A stretch of 64,000 nt of DNA, taken from positions 3,348,001-3,412,000 of the forward strand of contig NZ_CP036319.1 of NCBI RefSeq assembly GCF_007752935.1, written 5' to 3'. Position numbers and translations under genes: made by a program. A model generated the notes under the pieces. That model made no database searches. It had not been told where the DNA came from and worked only from the letters and a program-made list of their open reading frames with translations. Of the stretch, positions 29,073 to 38,886 are shown one piece after another (position 1 is the first letter of the stretch; each line of letters starts with the position of its first letter). Origin of the DNA: Crateriforma conspicua (GTDB taxonomy: Bacteria; Planctomycetota; Planctomycetia; Pirellulales; Pirellulaceae).

Positions 29073-29551
29073 CCCTGCGGCTCACAAAGTCGCCTTTCGC
29101 TCCGCCGAAAGTAGCGTCCTTCCGTCAGTCCCGCGGCCGAAAGCCCTACTGTCGGGCTGTGCTGGAGAAACGTCCCGAACCCGCGGCTAGCGCCGTGCGG
29201 CTCAGGAATCAGCGGCAAGGCGCTAGCCGCCGGTTCGATTGCCAACGAGTCGAAACAGGACGCCACAAAAACCGCGGCTAGCGCCGTGCGGCTCACATAG
29301 TCGCCTTTCGCTCCGCCGAAAGTAGCGTTCTTCCGTCAGTCCTGAGGCGAAGACCCTAGCGTCGGGCTGTGTCGGTGAAACGTCCTAAACCCGCGGCTAG
29401 CGCCGTGCGGCTCACAAAATCCGCGGCTAGCGCCATGCGGCTCAAAAAACCCGCGGCTAGCGCCGTGCGGCTCACAGAACCCGCGGCTAGCGCCGTGCGG
29501 CTCACCAACCAGCGCCGTGCGGCTCACAAAGAAACGCAGCCCCACCACGAA
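29073..29551. repeat. Intergenic repeat tract of a CCGCGGCTAGCGCC motif
   Basis: A 24-bp unit beginning CCGCGGCTAGCGCCGTGCGG occurs at 29181-29204, 29272-29295, 29391-29414, 29421-29444, 29451-29474 and 29481-29504. Truncated copies lie at about 29076 and 29511-29526, and an inverted piece GGCGCTAGCCGC at 29219-29230. The last four complete units are spaced exactly 30 bases apart. In addition a segment of about 128 bp (29076-29204) is duplicated at 29287-29414 with scattered differences. The tract fills the gap between two convergent genes. The self-complementary GGCTAGCGCC/GGCGCTAGCC core suggests a REP-type element. Confidence 0.85.
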
Positions 29552-30655
29552 TCACGACGCCAGTCGATTGAGAATCTCAATTCCCCGGTGCAACGTTTCG
29601 TCACTCGCGGCGAAACTGATTCGGAAATGAGAGTCCCGCCCACTGAAGATATTGCCGGGGATGATCAGCAGCCCCGCTTCGATCGCGCGATGCACGAACG
29701 CTTCACCGCTGGATCCGGGAGCTTTGGGGAACGCATAAAAAGCGCCGCCGGGTTTTTCGATCTCATACTTCTCCGACAACCCCTGCATCACCAAGTCACG
29801 TTTGTGGCGGTAATCGTCGATGTGGCCGGTCAACGGAACGTCCAGCGCCGACAGCGCCGCCCATTGTGCCGGTTGAGGGGCGCAGACGAACGAATACTGC
29901 TGAATCTTCAGCATCGTCGCGATGATTTCCGACGGCCCGTGGACGTATCCGACCCGCCAACCGGTCATCGCATGACTCTTGCTGAATCCGTCGATCACGA
30001 TCGTTTGGTCGTTGTCGGTCGCCGGGGAATAGAACGGCGCGTCATACATGAATTGCGAATAGATTTCGTCGGACAACAACGCGATGTTTTTCTCTTTTGC
30101 CAACAACGCGACGTCTCGCAATTCTTGTTCGGTCGCTGTGACGCCGGTCGGGTTGGCCGGGCTATTGACCAGAATCATCTTGGTCTTGTCAGTGATGGCA
30201 GCTTCGATCCGATCAACATGCAACCGAAAATCGGGATACGAATCGACCGGTACAGGAACGCCGCCACACAGCCGAATCAGTGCCGGGTACATGACGAAAT
30301 AGGGATCCATGAAGATCACTTCATCGCCCGGGTCGATCATCGCCAGCATCGACAACACCAGTCCGCCGCTGGTCCCGCTGCTGATGAAGACGTCGCGGTC
30401 GTCGTGCCCGAATTGTTGCTGCACGCGATCGTTGATTGCGTCACGCAGCGGTGCGATCCCTTGCGTTGGGGAATATGCGTTCTTGCCGTCACGGATGGCT
30501 TGGATCGCCGCGTCTTGGATCGGCTGCGGCACATCAAAATCAGGCTGACCGATCGACAGGTTGACCGGGTCCTTTAGTTTGGCGGCCAGGTCAAAGACTT
30601 TGCGAATGCCGCTGCTGTCGAACGTCGTGGTGCGCTGGGCGATCCAAGGGTGCAT
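29552..30655 (-). CDS. Class I/II PLP-dependent aminotransferase
   Basis: The protein has 367 residues. Fold type I aminotransferase marks are YSPTQGIAPLRDAI, the substrate/PLP Asn in NSPANPTGV, SDEIYSQF with the Asp that pairs with the PLP nitrogen, the Schiff-base lysine in DGFSKSHAMTGWRVGY, and a C-terminal arginine in FRISFAAS. It resembles the aspartate/aromatic aminotransferase subgroup. The exact amino-acid pair cannot be told from sequence. The gene is single, divergent from the DUF4416 gene, and its 3' end abuts the repeat tract. Confidence 0.9.
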   Translation of the reverse strand: MHPWIAQRTTTFDSSGIRKVFDLAAKLKDPVNLSIGQPDFDVPQPIQDAAIQAIRDGKNAYSPTQGIAPLRDAINDRVQQQFGHDDRDVFISSGTSGGLVLSMLAMIDPGDEVIFMDPYFVMYPALIRLCGGVPVPVDSYPDFRLHVDRIEAAITDKTKMILVNSPANPTGVTATEQELRDVALLAKEKNIALLSDEIYSQFMYDAPFYSPATDNDQTIVIDGFSKSHAMTGWRVGYVHGPSEIIATMLKIQQYSFVCAPQPAQWAALSALDVPLTGHIDDYRHKRDLVMQGLSEKYEIEKPGGAFYAFPKAPGSSGEAFVHRAIEAGLLIIPGNIFSGRDSHFRISFAASDETLHRGIEILNRLAS

Positions 30656-30789
30656 AGGGTTTCCGGCGTCGGATAAGATTCAATGATGGCGAAAGGTCGA
30701 ACGGCGTAGGATTCTAGTCGCTCGTCCCGGTTTCGCGCAGCCGACCAACGGCTGGTTCTGTTCCCCCGGCATTCAACCCAACGGTTACC

Positions 30790-31353
30790 GTGAGCGATCT
30801 GCGTCCTGTCGAACCGGTCGTACGAATCTGCGGCGTCATCGCAAAACAGGAAGCGTGGCGTCAGACGGCGATCGATTGGCTGGTCCAGCGTTGGGGGCCG
30901 GTTTGTGAAACCAGTCAGCCGTTGGCGTTCGAAGCCGGCGGGTTCTACACGCCGACGATGGGCGATGGCCTGGTCAAGCAGGTGGTCGCGTTTGACGGCT
31001 TTGCGGACCCGGCCGGGCTGGCACCGTGGAAGACTGCGACGAACCGGTGGGAATTCGAATTGGCCGAACGGATCGACGCCGATGTGCCGCGGCCGATCAA
31101 CTTGGACGTCGGCTACATCACCCAAGCCAAGTGGGTCCTGGCGACGGTCAAGGATCGCGACCATCGGATGTATTTGCGTGACGGCATCTTCGCCGAAGTC
31201 ACGTTGAACTACGTCGGCCGGCGGTGGGTCCACCACCGCTGGACGTATCCCAGTTATCGCACGGATCCGATTGCCGATTTCGCGATGCGTTGCCGTGATC
31301 GTTTGCGTGATCACATTCTGGCCAACGGGCTGACGCGAACCGCCACGGCATGA
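30790..31353 (+). CDS. DUF4416 family protein
   Basis: The protein has 187 residues with a GTG start at 30790. It matches the DUF4416 pattern throughout: FYTPTMGDGL near the middle of the N-terminal half, PWKTATNRWE, PINLDVGYITQAKWVLATVKD, HRMYLRDGIFAEVTL and a closing HHRWTYPSYRTDP. The family has no established function. The protein is soluble and has no signal peptide. It is divergent from the aminotransferase, sharing a 134-base promoter region, and is followed by convergent genes of unknown role. Confidence 0.85.
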   Translation: MSDLRPVEPVVRICGVIAKQEAWRQTAIDWLVQRWGPVCETSQPLAFEAGGFYTPTMGDGLVKQVVAFDGFADPAGLAPWKTATNRWEFELAERIDADVPRPINLDVGYITQAKWVLATVKDRDHRMYLRDGIFAEVTLNYVGRRWVHHRWTYPSYRTDPIADFAMRCRDRLRDHILANGLTRTATA

Positions 31354-31375
31354 ATCACTTGGCGATCGGTCGGTT

Positions 31376-32383
31376 TTAGAATCCGATTCCGAAGGGACCC
31401 AGTGGTCCGATCGGGATGTCGATCCGCAGACCGCCCAGCGGTGCGACCGGAACCGGCGGAACGGCGTAGCCGCGATAGAAGTAATCGCGGGGACCATAGA
31501 TCGGCCCATAGCCGTAACGATAGCCGCGTGCCGGTGGGTACGGGACGGCGACACCGTAGGGGGCGATCGGCGGAGCGGGAATGTCGATTTCCAATTCGAA
31601 TCGTGGACGCGCCGGCACGTATCGGTATTCCTCGGTGATCGACGGGCGATACGACGAATACGGATCGATGGTGGCTTCGGGCACCGGCATCACCGGCCGC
31701 GCGATCACGCGGTCGCCGCCGGATTGGATCGGCGCCCGGCCGACGACGCGATCACGGGTCGACGGCGACCAAGTTTCCGGGGTGATTCCGGCACCTCGTT
31801 CCCAGGGAGCCAGCGCCGCATAGACTTCGCCCGTCAAAACGTCACGCAGTTGACGCACCGCGTTGAATTGATCGGTCGGCATCCCTTGGCTCATCACGTC
31901 GCGGATCGAACGTTCCAGCAAACGCAACGACTGGCTCATCGCGCGGATGGTTTCGACACTCTGTTGATCGTTTTGGTCGGCGAGATCGCGAACGTCTTGT
32001 GCAACCTGATTGACGGTGAACTGCCATTCATCGGCACGGTTCACGCTGCTGGGCAATCCACGGATCAGTCGCGAAAGCCGATCGATCGACTGGACCAACT
32101 GATCAAACTCGGGCGTCGAATCATCGGCTTGCTCGCCGGAATCGCTGGCCCGCAGTGTGTTGTTGGTGTCGGTCGCGGCGTCGGCCGAGTCGTCTTGGAG
32201 TGGTGCGTCAAAGACGGAGCCGGCTTTGGCGTCGGGCAACTCATCCGGTTCACCGACCGGGGTCGGCAGTTCACCGCCGTAGGTGATTCCCGGGGCATCG
32301 TCTTGGCCGTGCGCCGAATCGGCGCCGGCAAACAGGCAACCGGCCAATGCCAGTGCGGCGTATCGTTTCAAGTTCGTACTCAC
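31376..32383 (-). CDS. Secreted hypothetical protein with a Pro/Tyr/Gly-rich C-terminus
   Basis: The protein has 335 residues from the GTG at 32383, preceded by GGGAGA at about nine bases; the open frame extends to 32437 but that site decides the start. The signal peptide is YAALALAGCLFAGADSAHG. An acidic linker follows, then a helical region at about 95-180 (FDQLVQSIDRLSRLIRGLP, VETIRAMSQSLRLLERSIRD) and a proline/tyrosine-rich tail ending IPIGPLGPFGIGF. No domain was recognised. The composition suits a surface or periplasmic structural protein. It lies 75 bases downstream of another unknown gene on the same strand. Confidence 0.72.
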   Translation of the reverse strand: MSTNLKRYAALALAGCLFAGADSAHGQDDAPGITYGGELPTPVGEPDELPDAKAGSVFDAPLQDDSADAATDTNNTLRASDSGEQADDSTPEFDQLVQSIDRLSRLIRGLPSSVNRADEWQFTVNQVAQDVRDLADQNDQQSVETIRAMSQSLRLLERSIRDVMSQGMPTDQFNAVRQLRDVLTGEVYAALAPWERGAGITPETWSPSTRDRVVGRAPIQSGGDRVIARPVMPVPEATIDPYSSYRPSITEEYRYVPARPRFELEIDIPAPPIAPYGVAVPYPPARGYRYGYGPIYGPRDYFYRGYAVPPVPVAPLGGLRIDIPIGPLGPFGIGF

Positions 32384-32458
32384 TTTCGAAGGTCTCCCGA
32401 AAGTCATCTGGGGTGGGTCCGAATCGGTCGGTTGCAACGATCGTGCCGCTAAGGCGAA

Positions 32459-33202
32459 TTAGCGCAAACTGATCGTTTTTTGCAGTGGTTGCAGGACGCT
32501 TTCGATCAAATACTCGTCGACCAAGTCGCGACAAAGTGATGACAGGCGATCAAATTCAGACACATACGTCTCGGTCGGGGCCAAGCTGTCGTAACGGCGG
32601 ACCGTCAAATAAACGCTCAGTTGGTCTTCAGAGAATTCGCCCGTGCGGATTTGGTACGCATTGGTCCGTGATTCAAAGCCGATTCGGCACTGTGTTCGGC
32701 ATTCTTCGTCCAGCGAAAACTGGATCGCCGGCTCATTGGATAATACCTTGCCGTAGGGCAGGTTGGCGAATTTTTCCAAGCCCGGCGCGATGCCGATCGC
32801 CTCAGTCAAGATTTCGTTGTGGTTGCCCTTGTAGGCAAAGTCGAAACCCAGCATCACGCTCAGCGATTCACAATCCAGCGGGCTGACGGACAATTCGTAG
32901 GGCACCAAATCCAAAACGGCCCGGTGCTGCTCGCACGCCGAATCATAGGATTCCGGATTGACCACGCCGCTGTTGACTCGCTTCGACTCCGTACCGACCC
33001 AACGATACGTGCCGTTGTCCTTCTCCTCCTCCAGGACAAACTCATTCGCTTCGCGGTTGTAAAAGTTGACCATGCTGGGATAGCGACGACGAACCTGTTC
33101 AAAGTAGTGCAGCACCGATTCACGGGTCTGCGGCAGGCTCATTTCGGTGCTCAAGTTCATGTTCACGTAATACTCGTCGCAGTAATCGCTGTATCCAAGC
33201 AC
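32459..33202 (-). CDS. Conserved-looking hypothetical cytoplasmic protein
   Basis: The protein has 247 residues with a GTG start at 33202 and AAAGGAA about eight bases upstream. No signal peptide, membrane helix or catalytic motif was seen. The N-terminus (MLGYSDYCDEYYVNMNLSTE) is acidic and rich in tyrosine. The body has regular alpha/beta segments, for example ESVLHYFEQVRRRYPSMVNF and RVLDL-like stretches. The ordered sequence suggests a real planctomycete family, but no function can be given. It sits in a leftward run of three unknown genes (31376-35013). Confidence 0.7.
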   Translation of the reverse strand: MLGYSDYCDEYYVNMNLSTEMSLPQTRESVLHYFEQVRRRYPSMVNFYNREANEFVLEEEKDNGTYRWVGTESKRVNSGVVNPESYDSACEQHRAVLDLVPYELSVSPLDCESLSVMLGFDFAYKGNHNEILTEAIGIAPGLEKFANLPYGKVLSNEPAIQFSLDEECRTQCRIGFESRTNAYQIRTGEFSEDQLSVYLTVRRYDSLAPTETYVSEFDRLSSLCRDLVDEYLIESVLQPLQKTISLR

Positions 33203-33405
33203 GTGGCATGTTCCTTTCGATCATCGATTTATGAAAAAGTGACGGTGTCGCGGTACGACGGCGACACGTCAATGAGAGGGGCAATGCCCGACGGGGTTGT
33301 GGAATTGTTCGTGGCCAAGTCCACACGGCCAGCACCGTGACGCGTCCGAAACGGACGAGCAACGGGCATGTTCAACGGAAGCGGCGAAACCGATTGTCCA
33401 GTTCA

Positions 33406-35013
33406 TTATGGTCGCTCGGCCTGATCTAGCGGAACGTTGCTGACAGGCGGATCGGCGTCTTGGGGCTGATCGGTCTGGTCAGGTTGATCACGATGGCGAC
33501 GGACCAATTCGTCGACATTCCGGCGTATGTTGCGTCGCAACTGTTTCGTCTTTTCGTCTTCGATCACCGGCAGGACCAGCCGGTTGTAGTCCAGCCCGAC
33601 TTGGCGATAGTTGGCGTCTTCGGGGAATCCGATGTCCATGGTCGAACGTCCCAGCAAACCCGCCACGGTCGCCATCGCAACATCGCTGACGCGGACGTCC
33701 AGCAACGATCCGTCGCGGATCTGGTTCAGCCCCAACATGCGATGGTCATCAAAAAATTCGGTGACCTTCAAAACTTGGTCGGCACGGTCAAATCGTACCA
33801 GCGTGGCCATCGCCTGGACCAAACTTTGCGGTTGGTCGGTTTCATCCAGTGTCCGAACGGCCAAATCACCCGCTGCGGGCACGTTGCGATCCGACGCGTG
33901 GAACAGCCATTCGGGGCGATCCGAATCGGATGTCTTCAACAAAAACGCCCCGAACAAATTGGTGCCGTACGATCGCGATGCGTTCCCGTTCAGCAATAAT
34001 CCGCCCTGGCTGCGACGCAACTGGTTCAGCATCGCACGTTCGGTCGCCAGCTCCGGTGCAAAGTCTGGGTCGGCCGCCGCCATCAGCAACGCCGTCAGTG
34101 CGGGACGGGTGTCGGGTCCCATCACCGAGCGGAAGTTGGCGTTGGGCGTGTTCAAAGCCTTTTGGATCGCGCGGCGGCGATCATCCGTGGTTCCTTCCAA
34201 CGATTGCAGCAGATCAGGAACCTCGCGGTACATCATCACCACTTCGCTACGAACCCAACCGGAATCCCCCATCAGCTTCTTCGCGACCGACCAACCCGGC
34301 ATGTCATTGCCGGTGCCCGCCAGGAATGCCGATTCGATCGAACGTTGGTATTGGTCTTCCAGTCGAGCCAGCAGGCGGCCCAGACGCAGACGCACTTCCG
34401 GGTCACCCGACAGAGCTTCGCCGCGTTGCAGAATCGGAACGATCGGATAACCGCTTTCCAGCAGACTGGCCGATGCCCGTTCACGGACGGCAAAGTCGGA
34501 CGACCCCAGTTGGTCGACCAACGTTTCGACCGTCTCCAACGTCGGGCCAAACTGTTCGGCCAATTCTTGTCGGCTTTTCAGTCGTGGCGATGTCGCATCG
34601 GATGACTCGCGACCGGTGGCCTCCGGTGCAACGTCTTGTGTTTCCGTGCTTGCGTCTTCACCGGCGGTTTGCGCTCCTTCGGTATCCGCATCATCACCGG
34701 CGGATTGCGAACGCAGCGGCTCGGTGACCGATCGCCACTGACGTTCAGGATCGGCTTCGGCAAAGACCTGTTCGTAACGATCGGGCGACAGCGGCGCGAT
34801 GTGGGCGATCGGTTTCTGTGGTGATGCTTCAGCTTCCGTCTGGCCAGAGGATTCTGCAGGATTCGACGACGCCGGCGGAGGCGTGGGGGGCTGCTGTGCC
34901 ACGACCGATGATCCTGGAATGCCGGCCATCGTCAACGCCGCCAAAGCGAAGGCGGTCATGATCGGCGACGTTGCTGTGCGACGCGGATGCATTTCGCGTT
35001 TAGTCACGATCAT
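33406..35013 (-). CDS. Exported hypothetical protein with a HEAT-like region
   Basis: The protein has 535 residues. The ATG at 35013 has GAGG five to six bases upstream. A signal peptide (TAFALAALTMAGIPGSSVVA) is followed by a Pro/Ser/Glu-rich linker of about 130 residues. The helical region LVDQLGSSDFAVRERASASL and onward resembles HEAT/armadillo-type pairs used elsewhere in planctomycete exported proteins. A second helical part follows, with a charged tail (RRNIRRNVDELVRRHRDQ). No catalytic motif is present. A scaffold or protein-binding role outside the cytoplasm is inferred. It is divergent from the trans-sulfuration pair. Confidence 0.75.
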   Translation of the reverse strand: MIVTKREMHPRRTATSPIMTAFALAALTMAGIPGSSVVAQQPPTPPPASSNPAESSGQTEAEASPQKPIAHIAPLSPDRYEQVFAEADPERQWRSVTEPLRSQSAGDDADTEGAQTAGEDASTETQDVAPEATGRESSDATSPRLKSRQELAEQFGPTLETVETLVDQLGSSDFAVRERASASLLESGYPIVPILQRGEALSGDPEVRLRLGRLLARLEDQYQRSIESAFLAGTGNDMPGWSVAKKLMGDSGWVRSEVVMMYREVPDLLQSLEGTTDDRRRAIQKALNTPNANFRSVMGPDTRPALTALLMAAADPDFAPELATERAMLNQLRRSQGGLLLNGNASRSYGTNLFGAFLLKTSDSDRPEWLFHASDRNVPAAGDLAVRTLDETDQPQSLVQAMATLVRFDRADQVLKVTEFFDDHRMLGLNQIRDGSLLDVRVSDVAMATVAGLLGRSTMDIGFPEDANYRQVGLDYNRLVLPVIEDEKTKQLRRNIRRNVDELVRRHRDQPDQTDQPQDADPPVSNVPLDQAERP

Positions 35014-35383
35014 GGCCTCGATGATGGAAAACGCGGATGTCGAACAGGAGAAACCGGACGTCGGCGGGGCGGTCGCGGCGGCGTGTGCGTTGCGATGGAG
35101 CCGTTATCTGTCGGCCGGGCGATGCAAGCTTCGCGGGCCCGGTGGTCGGCGGCAAGGAGTTGTCGATCGGAGACGTGGAAGAATGAGAAAGGCGTCGGGA
35201 CGGAAAAGGCAAGATTGCATTTTCACCCACATTCGCCGGCTTGGAAAGTGGAAAAGGGCTTGCTGGCCGGAATCGGCCCGGCTAGTCTTGGCGATCGTCG
35301 GATCTGGGGTCCCATTCAGGTTCGACTCGTATTTTAGGGATTTGCGGCCGCTTGCAGCCTTACCTGCTAAAGAGCCAATCGAG
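35014..35383. other. Non-coding region between divergent genes
   Basis: This probably carries promoters for the leftward exported protein and the rightward PLP enzymes. The open frame in this stretch that leads into the PLP gene is not protein-like. No SAM, SAH or T-box riboswitch pattern was recognised. Confidence 0.4.
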
Positions 35384-36709
35384 ATGTCATTGAATGTCGA
35401 TTTCCGGGCCAACGGCTCGGCCGACTCCGTGGGAGTCGATCTTTCGGAACCAACCGCTACGGCGAAGGCCTGCGAAATTCAGCGGGTTGGTATTCCCGGC
35501 GATTCTTCGCCACGCCCCGTTCCGGTGACGCATCCGTCGTCGTACGGATTGTCCACGCAGTGCGTTCACGCGGGCGAACACCGGCAGAAAGCCGACGGTG
35601 CGATCACCACGCCCATTCACACCGCGTCGACGTTCACGTTTTCGTCCACCGACGAGCTGATCGACTTTGTCGAAGGCCGTCACGAGCGTGAAGAATACGG
35701 TCGATACGGTTGCCCCAACGAGAAATCGGTCGAAGCCAAATTGGCGGCGTTGGACCGTGCGGAAGACGCAATCTTGTACAGCAGCGGCATGTCCGCCTTG
35801 GTCGGATTGTTGATGACGTCGCTGGGGCAAGACGACGAAATCGTTTTCTTTGACCAGTGTTATCATCGAAGCCGACAGTTTTGTGCCCAGCACTTGGCCC
35901 GGTTCGGTGTCCGCACCATCCAAGTCCCCACCGGCGACATGGATGCGATGGCGGCCGCCATCACCGACCGCACCAAATTGTTGGTCAGCGAATCGCCCAC
36001 CAACCCACATTTGACGGCGATCGATCTGGACGCCTTCGCCGACATCGGCCGCCGCTTTGGTGTGAAAACGCTGATCGACGCCACCTTGGCGACACCGGCC
36101 AACGTCCGGCCGTTGGATCATGGTATCGACTTCGTTTTGCACTCGGCGACGAAGTACTTGGGCGGACACAACGATTTGTTGGCCGGCGTGTTGTGCGGCC
36201 GCAAGGAAGACCTGGATCCGGTGCGGGCGATGCGCGGATGCCTTGGCAACATCAATTCGCCGCACAACATGTATCTGTTGGAACGCGGCCTGAAGACATT
36301 TGACCTGCGGATGCAGCGTCACAACGAAAACGGCATGGCGGTCGCCCAGTTTTTGCAGCAGCACCCTCGGGTCGATCGCGTTTTTTATCTGGGGTTGCCC
36401 AGCCATCCGACCCACGCGATCGCCGCGGCACAGATGTCCGGCTTCGGCGGCTTGGTCACGTTCACAATCAAGGATGCGGATTGGCGACAGACGTCCCGAG
36501 TGGTCGACGCGACGCGAATCGCACGGATCGCCCCCAGCCTTGGCGGCACCGAATCGTTGATCGAACAGCCGTATGTGATGAGCTATTACCACTACACGGC
36601 CGATCAGCGTCGGCAATTCGGTATCACCGACAACATGATTCGCTTTTCATGCGGAATCGAAAACTCGGATGATCTGATCGCAGACCTGGATCAGGCGTTG
36701 TCGGCATGA
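35384..36709 (+). CDS. Trans-sulfuration-type PLP enzyme (cystathionine gamma-synthase/lyase family), copy 1
   Basis: The protein has 441 residues from the ATG at 35384. It has the Cys/Met-metabolism PLP fold: YGLSTQCVHAGEHRQKADGAI, GRYGCPNEKSVEAKLAALD, the PLP-stacking region YSSGMSALVGLL and the Schiff-base lysine in [17 protein letters not shown]. It ends with LGGTESLIEQP, the family's substrate region. An N-terminal extension of about 55 residues is not part of the fold. The second copy starts within its last codons (ATGA overlap), so the two are translated together. Whether it is a synthase, gamma-lyase or beta-lyase cannot be decided from sequence. Confidence 0.88.
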   Translation: MSLNVDFRANGSADSVGVDLSEPTATAKACEIQRVGIPGDSSPRPVPVTHPSSYGLSTQCVHAGEHRQKADGAITTPIHTASTFTFSSTDELIDFVEGRHEREEYGRYGCPNEKSVEAKLAALDRAEDAILYSSGMSALVGLLMTSLGQDDEIVFFDQCYHRSRQFCAQHLARFGVRTIQVPTGDMDAMAAAITDRTKLLVSESPTNPHLTAIDLDAFADIGRRFGVKTLIDATLATPANVRPLDHGIDFVLHSATKYLGGHNDLLAGVLCGRKEDLDPVRAMRGCLGNINSPHNMYLLERGLKTFDLRMQRHNENGMAVAQFLQQHPRVDRVFYLGLPSHPTHAIAAAQMSGFGGLVTFTIKDADWRQTSRVVDATRIARIAPSLGGTESLIEQPYVMSYYHYTADQRRQFGITDNMIRFSCGIENSDDLIADLDQALSA

Positions 36710-37899
36710 GCGAAGGTGATAGCGTACGCTCGCGCAAGACAAGCTTTTGCACCCGAGCGATCCATGTGGGTAACGATCTGGACCCACAGACGGGTGCCGT
36801 CGTCCCGCCGGTGCATTTCGCATCGACGTTTCGCCAACCGGGTGCCGGCCAGTGGGGCGAATTTGATTATTCCCGCAGCGGTAATCCGACGCGTGGAAGG
36901 CTGGAAACCACCTTGGCCAATTTGGATTCTGCGGTCGACGACGAGTCATCCGGCGGCGGGGCGTTGGCCTTTTCCACCGGTATGGCGGCGATTCACGCGG
37001 TCACCATGCTGTTGCGATCGGGCGATCACGTCATCGCCGGCAGCGACTTGTACGGCGGTGCCTATCGGTTGCTGCACAAAATCTGTGATCGTTCCGGCAT
37101 CACGCCGACCCTGGTCGATGCCACGGATCCGGCGGCGATCGAAGCGGCCATCAAGCCGGAGACGAAGTTGATCTGGGTGGAATCCATCGGCAACCCTCAG
37201 ATGACCGTTCCCGATTTGGCGGCGATCGCGGCCATCGGCCGGCGTCGTCAAGTCATCACCGCAGTCGACAATACGTTCGGAACGCCCGCACTTTGTCGGC
37301 CTTTGGAATTCGGCTTCGACATCGTGATGCACTCGGCCACCAAGTACTTGGGCGGGCACAGCGATGTGCTGGGCGGGACACTGGCGACCGGGCGCGAAGA
37401 CCTCTGTCGCGAATTGGCCTACGTTCAAAATGCGACGGGGGCGGTGATGGATCCGATGTCCTGTTTCCTGGTGGCTCGGGGATTGAAGACGCTGGACCTG
37501 CGGGTGCGACGGCAAAGCGAAACGGCGATGCGTTTGGCGGTCTGGCTTTCGCAACATCCGCGTGTGGCCCGGGTGTTGTATCCCGGCCTAGAAAACCATC
37601 CGCAACACGACCTGGCCCGATCACAATTCGACGGTGCTTTCGGCGGCATGTTGACGTTCGAATTGGATGCGTCGCTGGAGACGACCGCAAAGGTTTGCGA
37701 ATCGACACAGTTGTTTCATCTGGCGGTCAGCCTGGGTGCGGTTGAATCGTTGATCGAACAGCCTGCGACGATGTCCCACGCCAGTTACGACGCGGCCGAT
37801 CGTGCAAAGTTTGGCGTCACCGATGGGCTGATCCGTTTGTCGGTGGGCTTGGAGTCTTTCGACGACCTGCGTGACGATTTGAACGCGGCGATCGGTTGA
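36706..37899 (+). CDS. Trans-sulfuration-type PLP enzyme, copy 2
   Basis: The protein has 397 residues; its ATG overlaps the stop of copy 1 by four bases. It shows the same fold with [55 protein letters not shown] and the PLP lysine in [16 protein letters not shown]. It is closer than copy 1 to standard cystathionine gamma-synthase/gamma-lyase sequences ([14 protein letters not shown]-like). The pair may catalyse successive steps between cysteine and homocysteine, or form a hetero-oligomer; this is inference from the coupling alone. Confidence 0.9.
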   Translation: MSEGDSVRSRKTSFCTRAIHVGNDLDPQTGAVVPPVHFASTFRQPGAGQWGEFDYSRSGNPTRGRLETTLANLDSAVDDESSGGGALAFSTGMAAIHAVTMLLRSGDHVIAGSDLYGGAYRLLHKICDRSGITPTLVDATDPAAIEAAIKPETKLIWVESIGNPQMTVPDLAAIAAIGRRRQVITAVDNTFGTPALCRPLEFGFDIVMHSATKYLGGHSDVLGGTLATGREDLCRELAYVQNATGAVMDPMSCFLVARGLKTLDLRVRRQSETAMRLAVWLSQHPRVARVLYPGLENHPQHDLARSQFDGAFGGMLTFELDASLETTAKVCESTQLFHLAVSLGAVESLIEQPATMSHASYDAADRAKFGVTDGLIRLSVGLESFDDLRDDLNAAIG

Positions 37900-37917
37900 A
37901 CTGTGCTGCCGTGCGAT

Positions 37918-38886
37918 TCATGCAGCCCACCGCACGTTCACCCAAAGGTCGTATCCCGCCCGGTGCCAACGCCGGAAACACCACCGGTGAACCAGAAACG
38001 CGAATCCGTTGGCCACCAGATAGTGCACCCCGGAAATGCCAAGGACCATGAACAGATTGTTTGCTTCCATGGAAATCATGATCGACAGTTGTCCGGCCAA
38101 CTGGAACAGCCAAGCGAAAAGCAGCAACAGGATCGCCCACGTCCAAGACCAACCGGCCCCGCGAAATGCCGCGGCCCAAGCGATCATTACCGGCGGAAAG
38201 ATGTACGACGCATAGCCGAATAGCATTTGCCAACCGCTTGAATCGATGATGGCGTCGGCGTCCCAATACCATTCCACCAAAGTCCGGTAAACACGTTGGC
38301 TTAGAAAGACGCTGGCGGTCAACAAAGTGACGGCCATGATGCCGGCGATGGTCCATTGTCGTTTCGGCAAAACCATGGGTTGGTTTCTTGCCACCAAGTG
38401 TGTCTGCACAACGGGCGCGGCGGCTGCCATGACAAAGGCGGACAAGAAGAAACTCAATAGCTGTGATTGACTGATCATCAGCGCCATGACCCATTGGTTG
38501 ATGTAATCCAGTTCCGGATAGCTCGGGACCACCGCACGCAATCCCATCACACCCACGATGACCATCATGACGGTCAGCCATTGATACCAACGCAACAGAC
38601 GCGGTACGGGCCAGAGCGCCGCGATGACAATTTGCACGGTGACGACATTGGCAATCTGTTCGGCGATGCCGGAAACCGGGGCAAACACCCACATCCACAG
38701 GGAAATCGTCGACAAGAATGGTGATCGGTTTCGAAGCCACATCAGCACGGTCGCCAACATGGTCGCGATGACGAAAACGGCCAGAAGCCGGGCGAGCGCC
38801 GTCAGCATCGATCGTCGCGCATCGCCAGACTGTCGTGAAATCCGGTCTTTGTCTGTCAGCAAGTTTGCTTCGCGGGATTCTGGCAT
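37918..38886 (-). CDS. Polytopic membrane protein of unknown function
   Basis: The protein has 322 residues if started at the ATG at 38886. The frame is open to 39069 but the first 61 residues look random, and no ribosome binding site marks either start. Seven or eight hydrophobic helices follow a charged N-terminus, for example LARLLAVFVIATMLATVLMW, WLTVMMVIVGVMGL and WAILLLLFAWLFQLAGQL. No transporter or enzyme motif was recognised. It is divergent from def and convergent with the second PLP gene, whose stop lies 19 bases away. Confidence 0.68.
   Translation of the reverse strand: MPESREANLLTDKDRISRQSGDARRSMLTALARLLAVFVIATMLATVLMWLRNRSPFLSTISLWMWVFAPVSGIAEQIANVVTVQIVIAALWPVPRLLRWYQWLTVMMVIVGVMGLRAVVPSYPELDYINQWVMALMISQSQLLSFFLSAFVMAAAAPVVQTHLVARNQPMVLPKRQWTIAGIMAVTLLTASVFLSQRVYRTLVEWYWDADAIIDSSGWQMLFGYASYIFPPVMIAWAAAFRGAGWSWTWAILLLLFAWLFQLAGQLSIMISMEANNLFMVLGISGVHYLVANGFAFLVHRWCFRRWHRAGYDLWVNVRWAA

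Noticed and set aside
29073-29551. CRISPR-like spacing of short repeats
   Set aside because: Units are 24 bp with gaps of only 6 bp between the regularly spaced ones, and no cas genes lie nearby.
35014-35383. SAM or SAH riboswitch upstream of the trans-sulfuration pair
   Set aside because: No characteristic conserved core was recognised in the leader.
34799-35383. N-terminal extension of the first PLP enzyme
   Set aside because: The extra residues lie opposite the exported protein and in non-coding DNA, and have no fold-like pattern.
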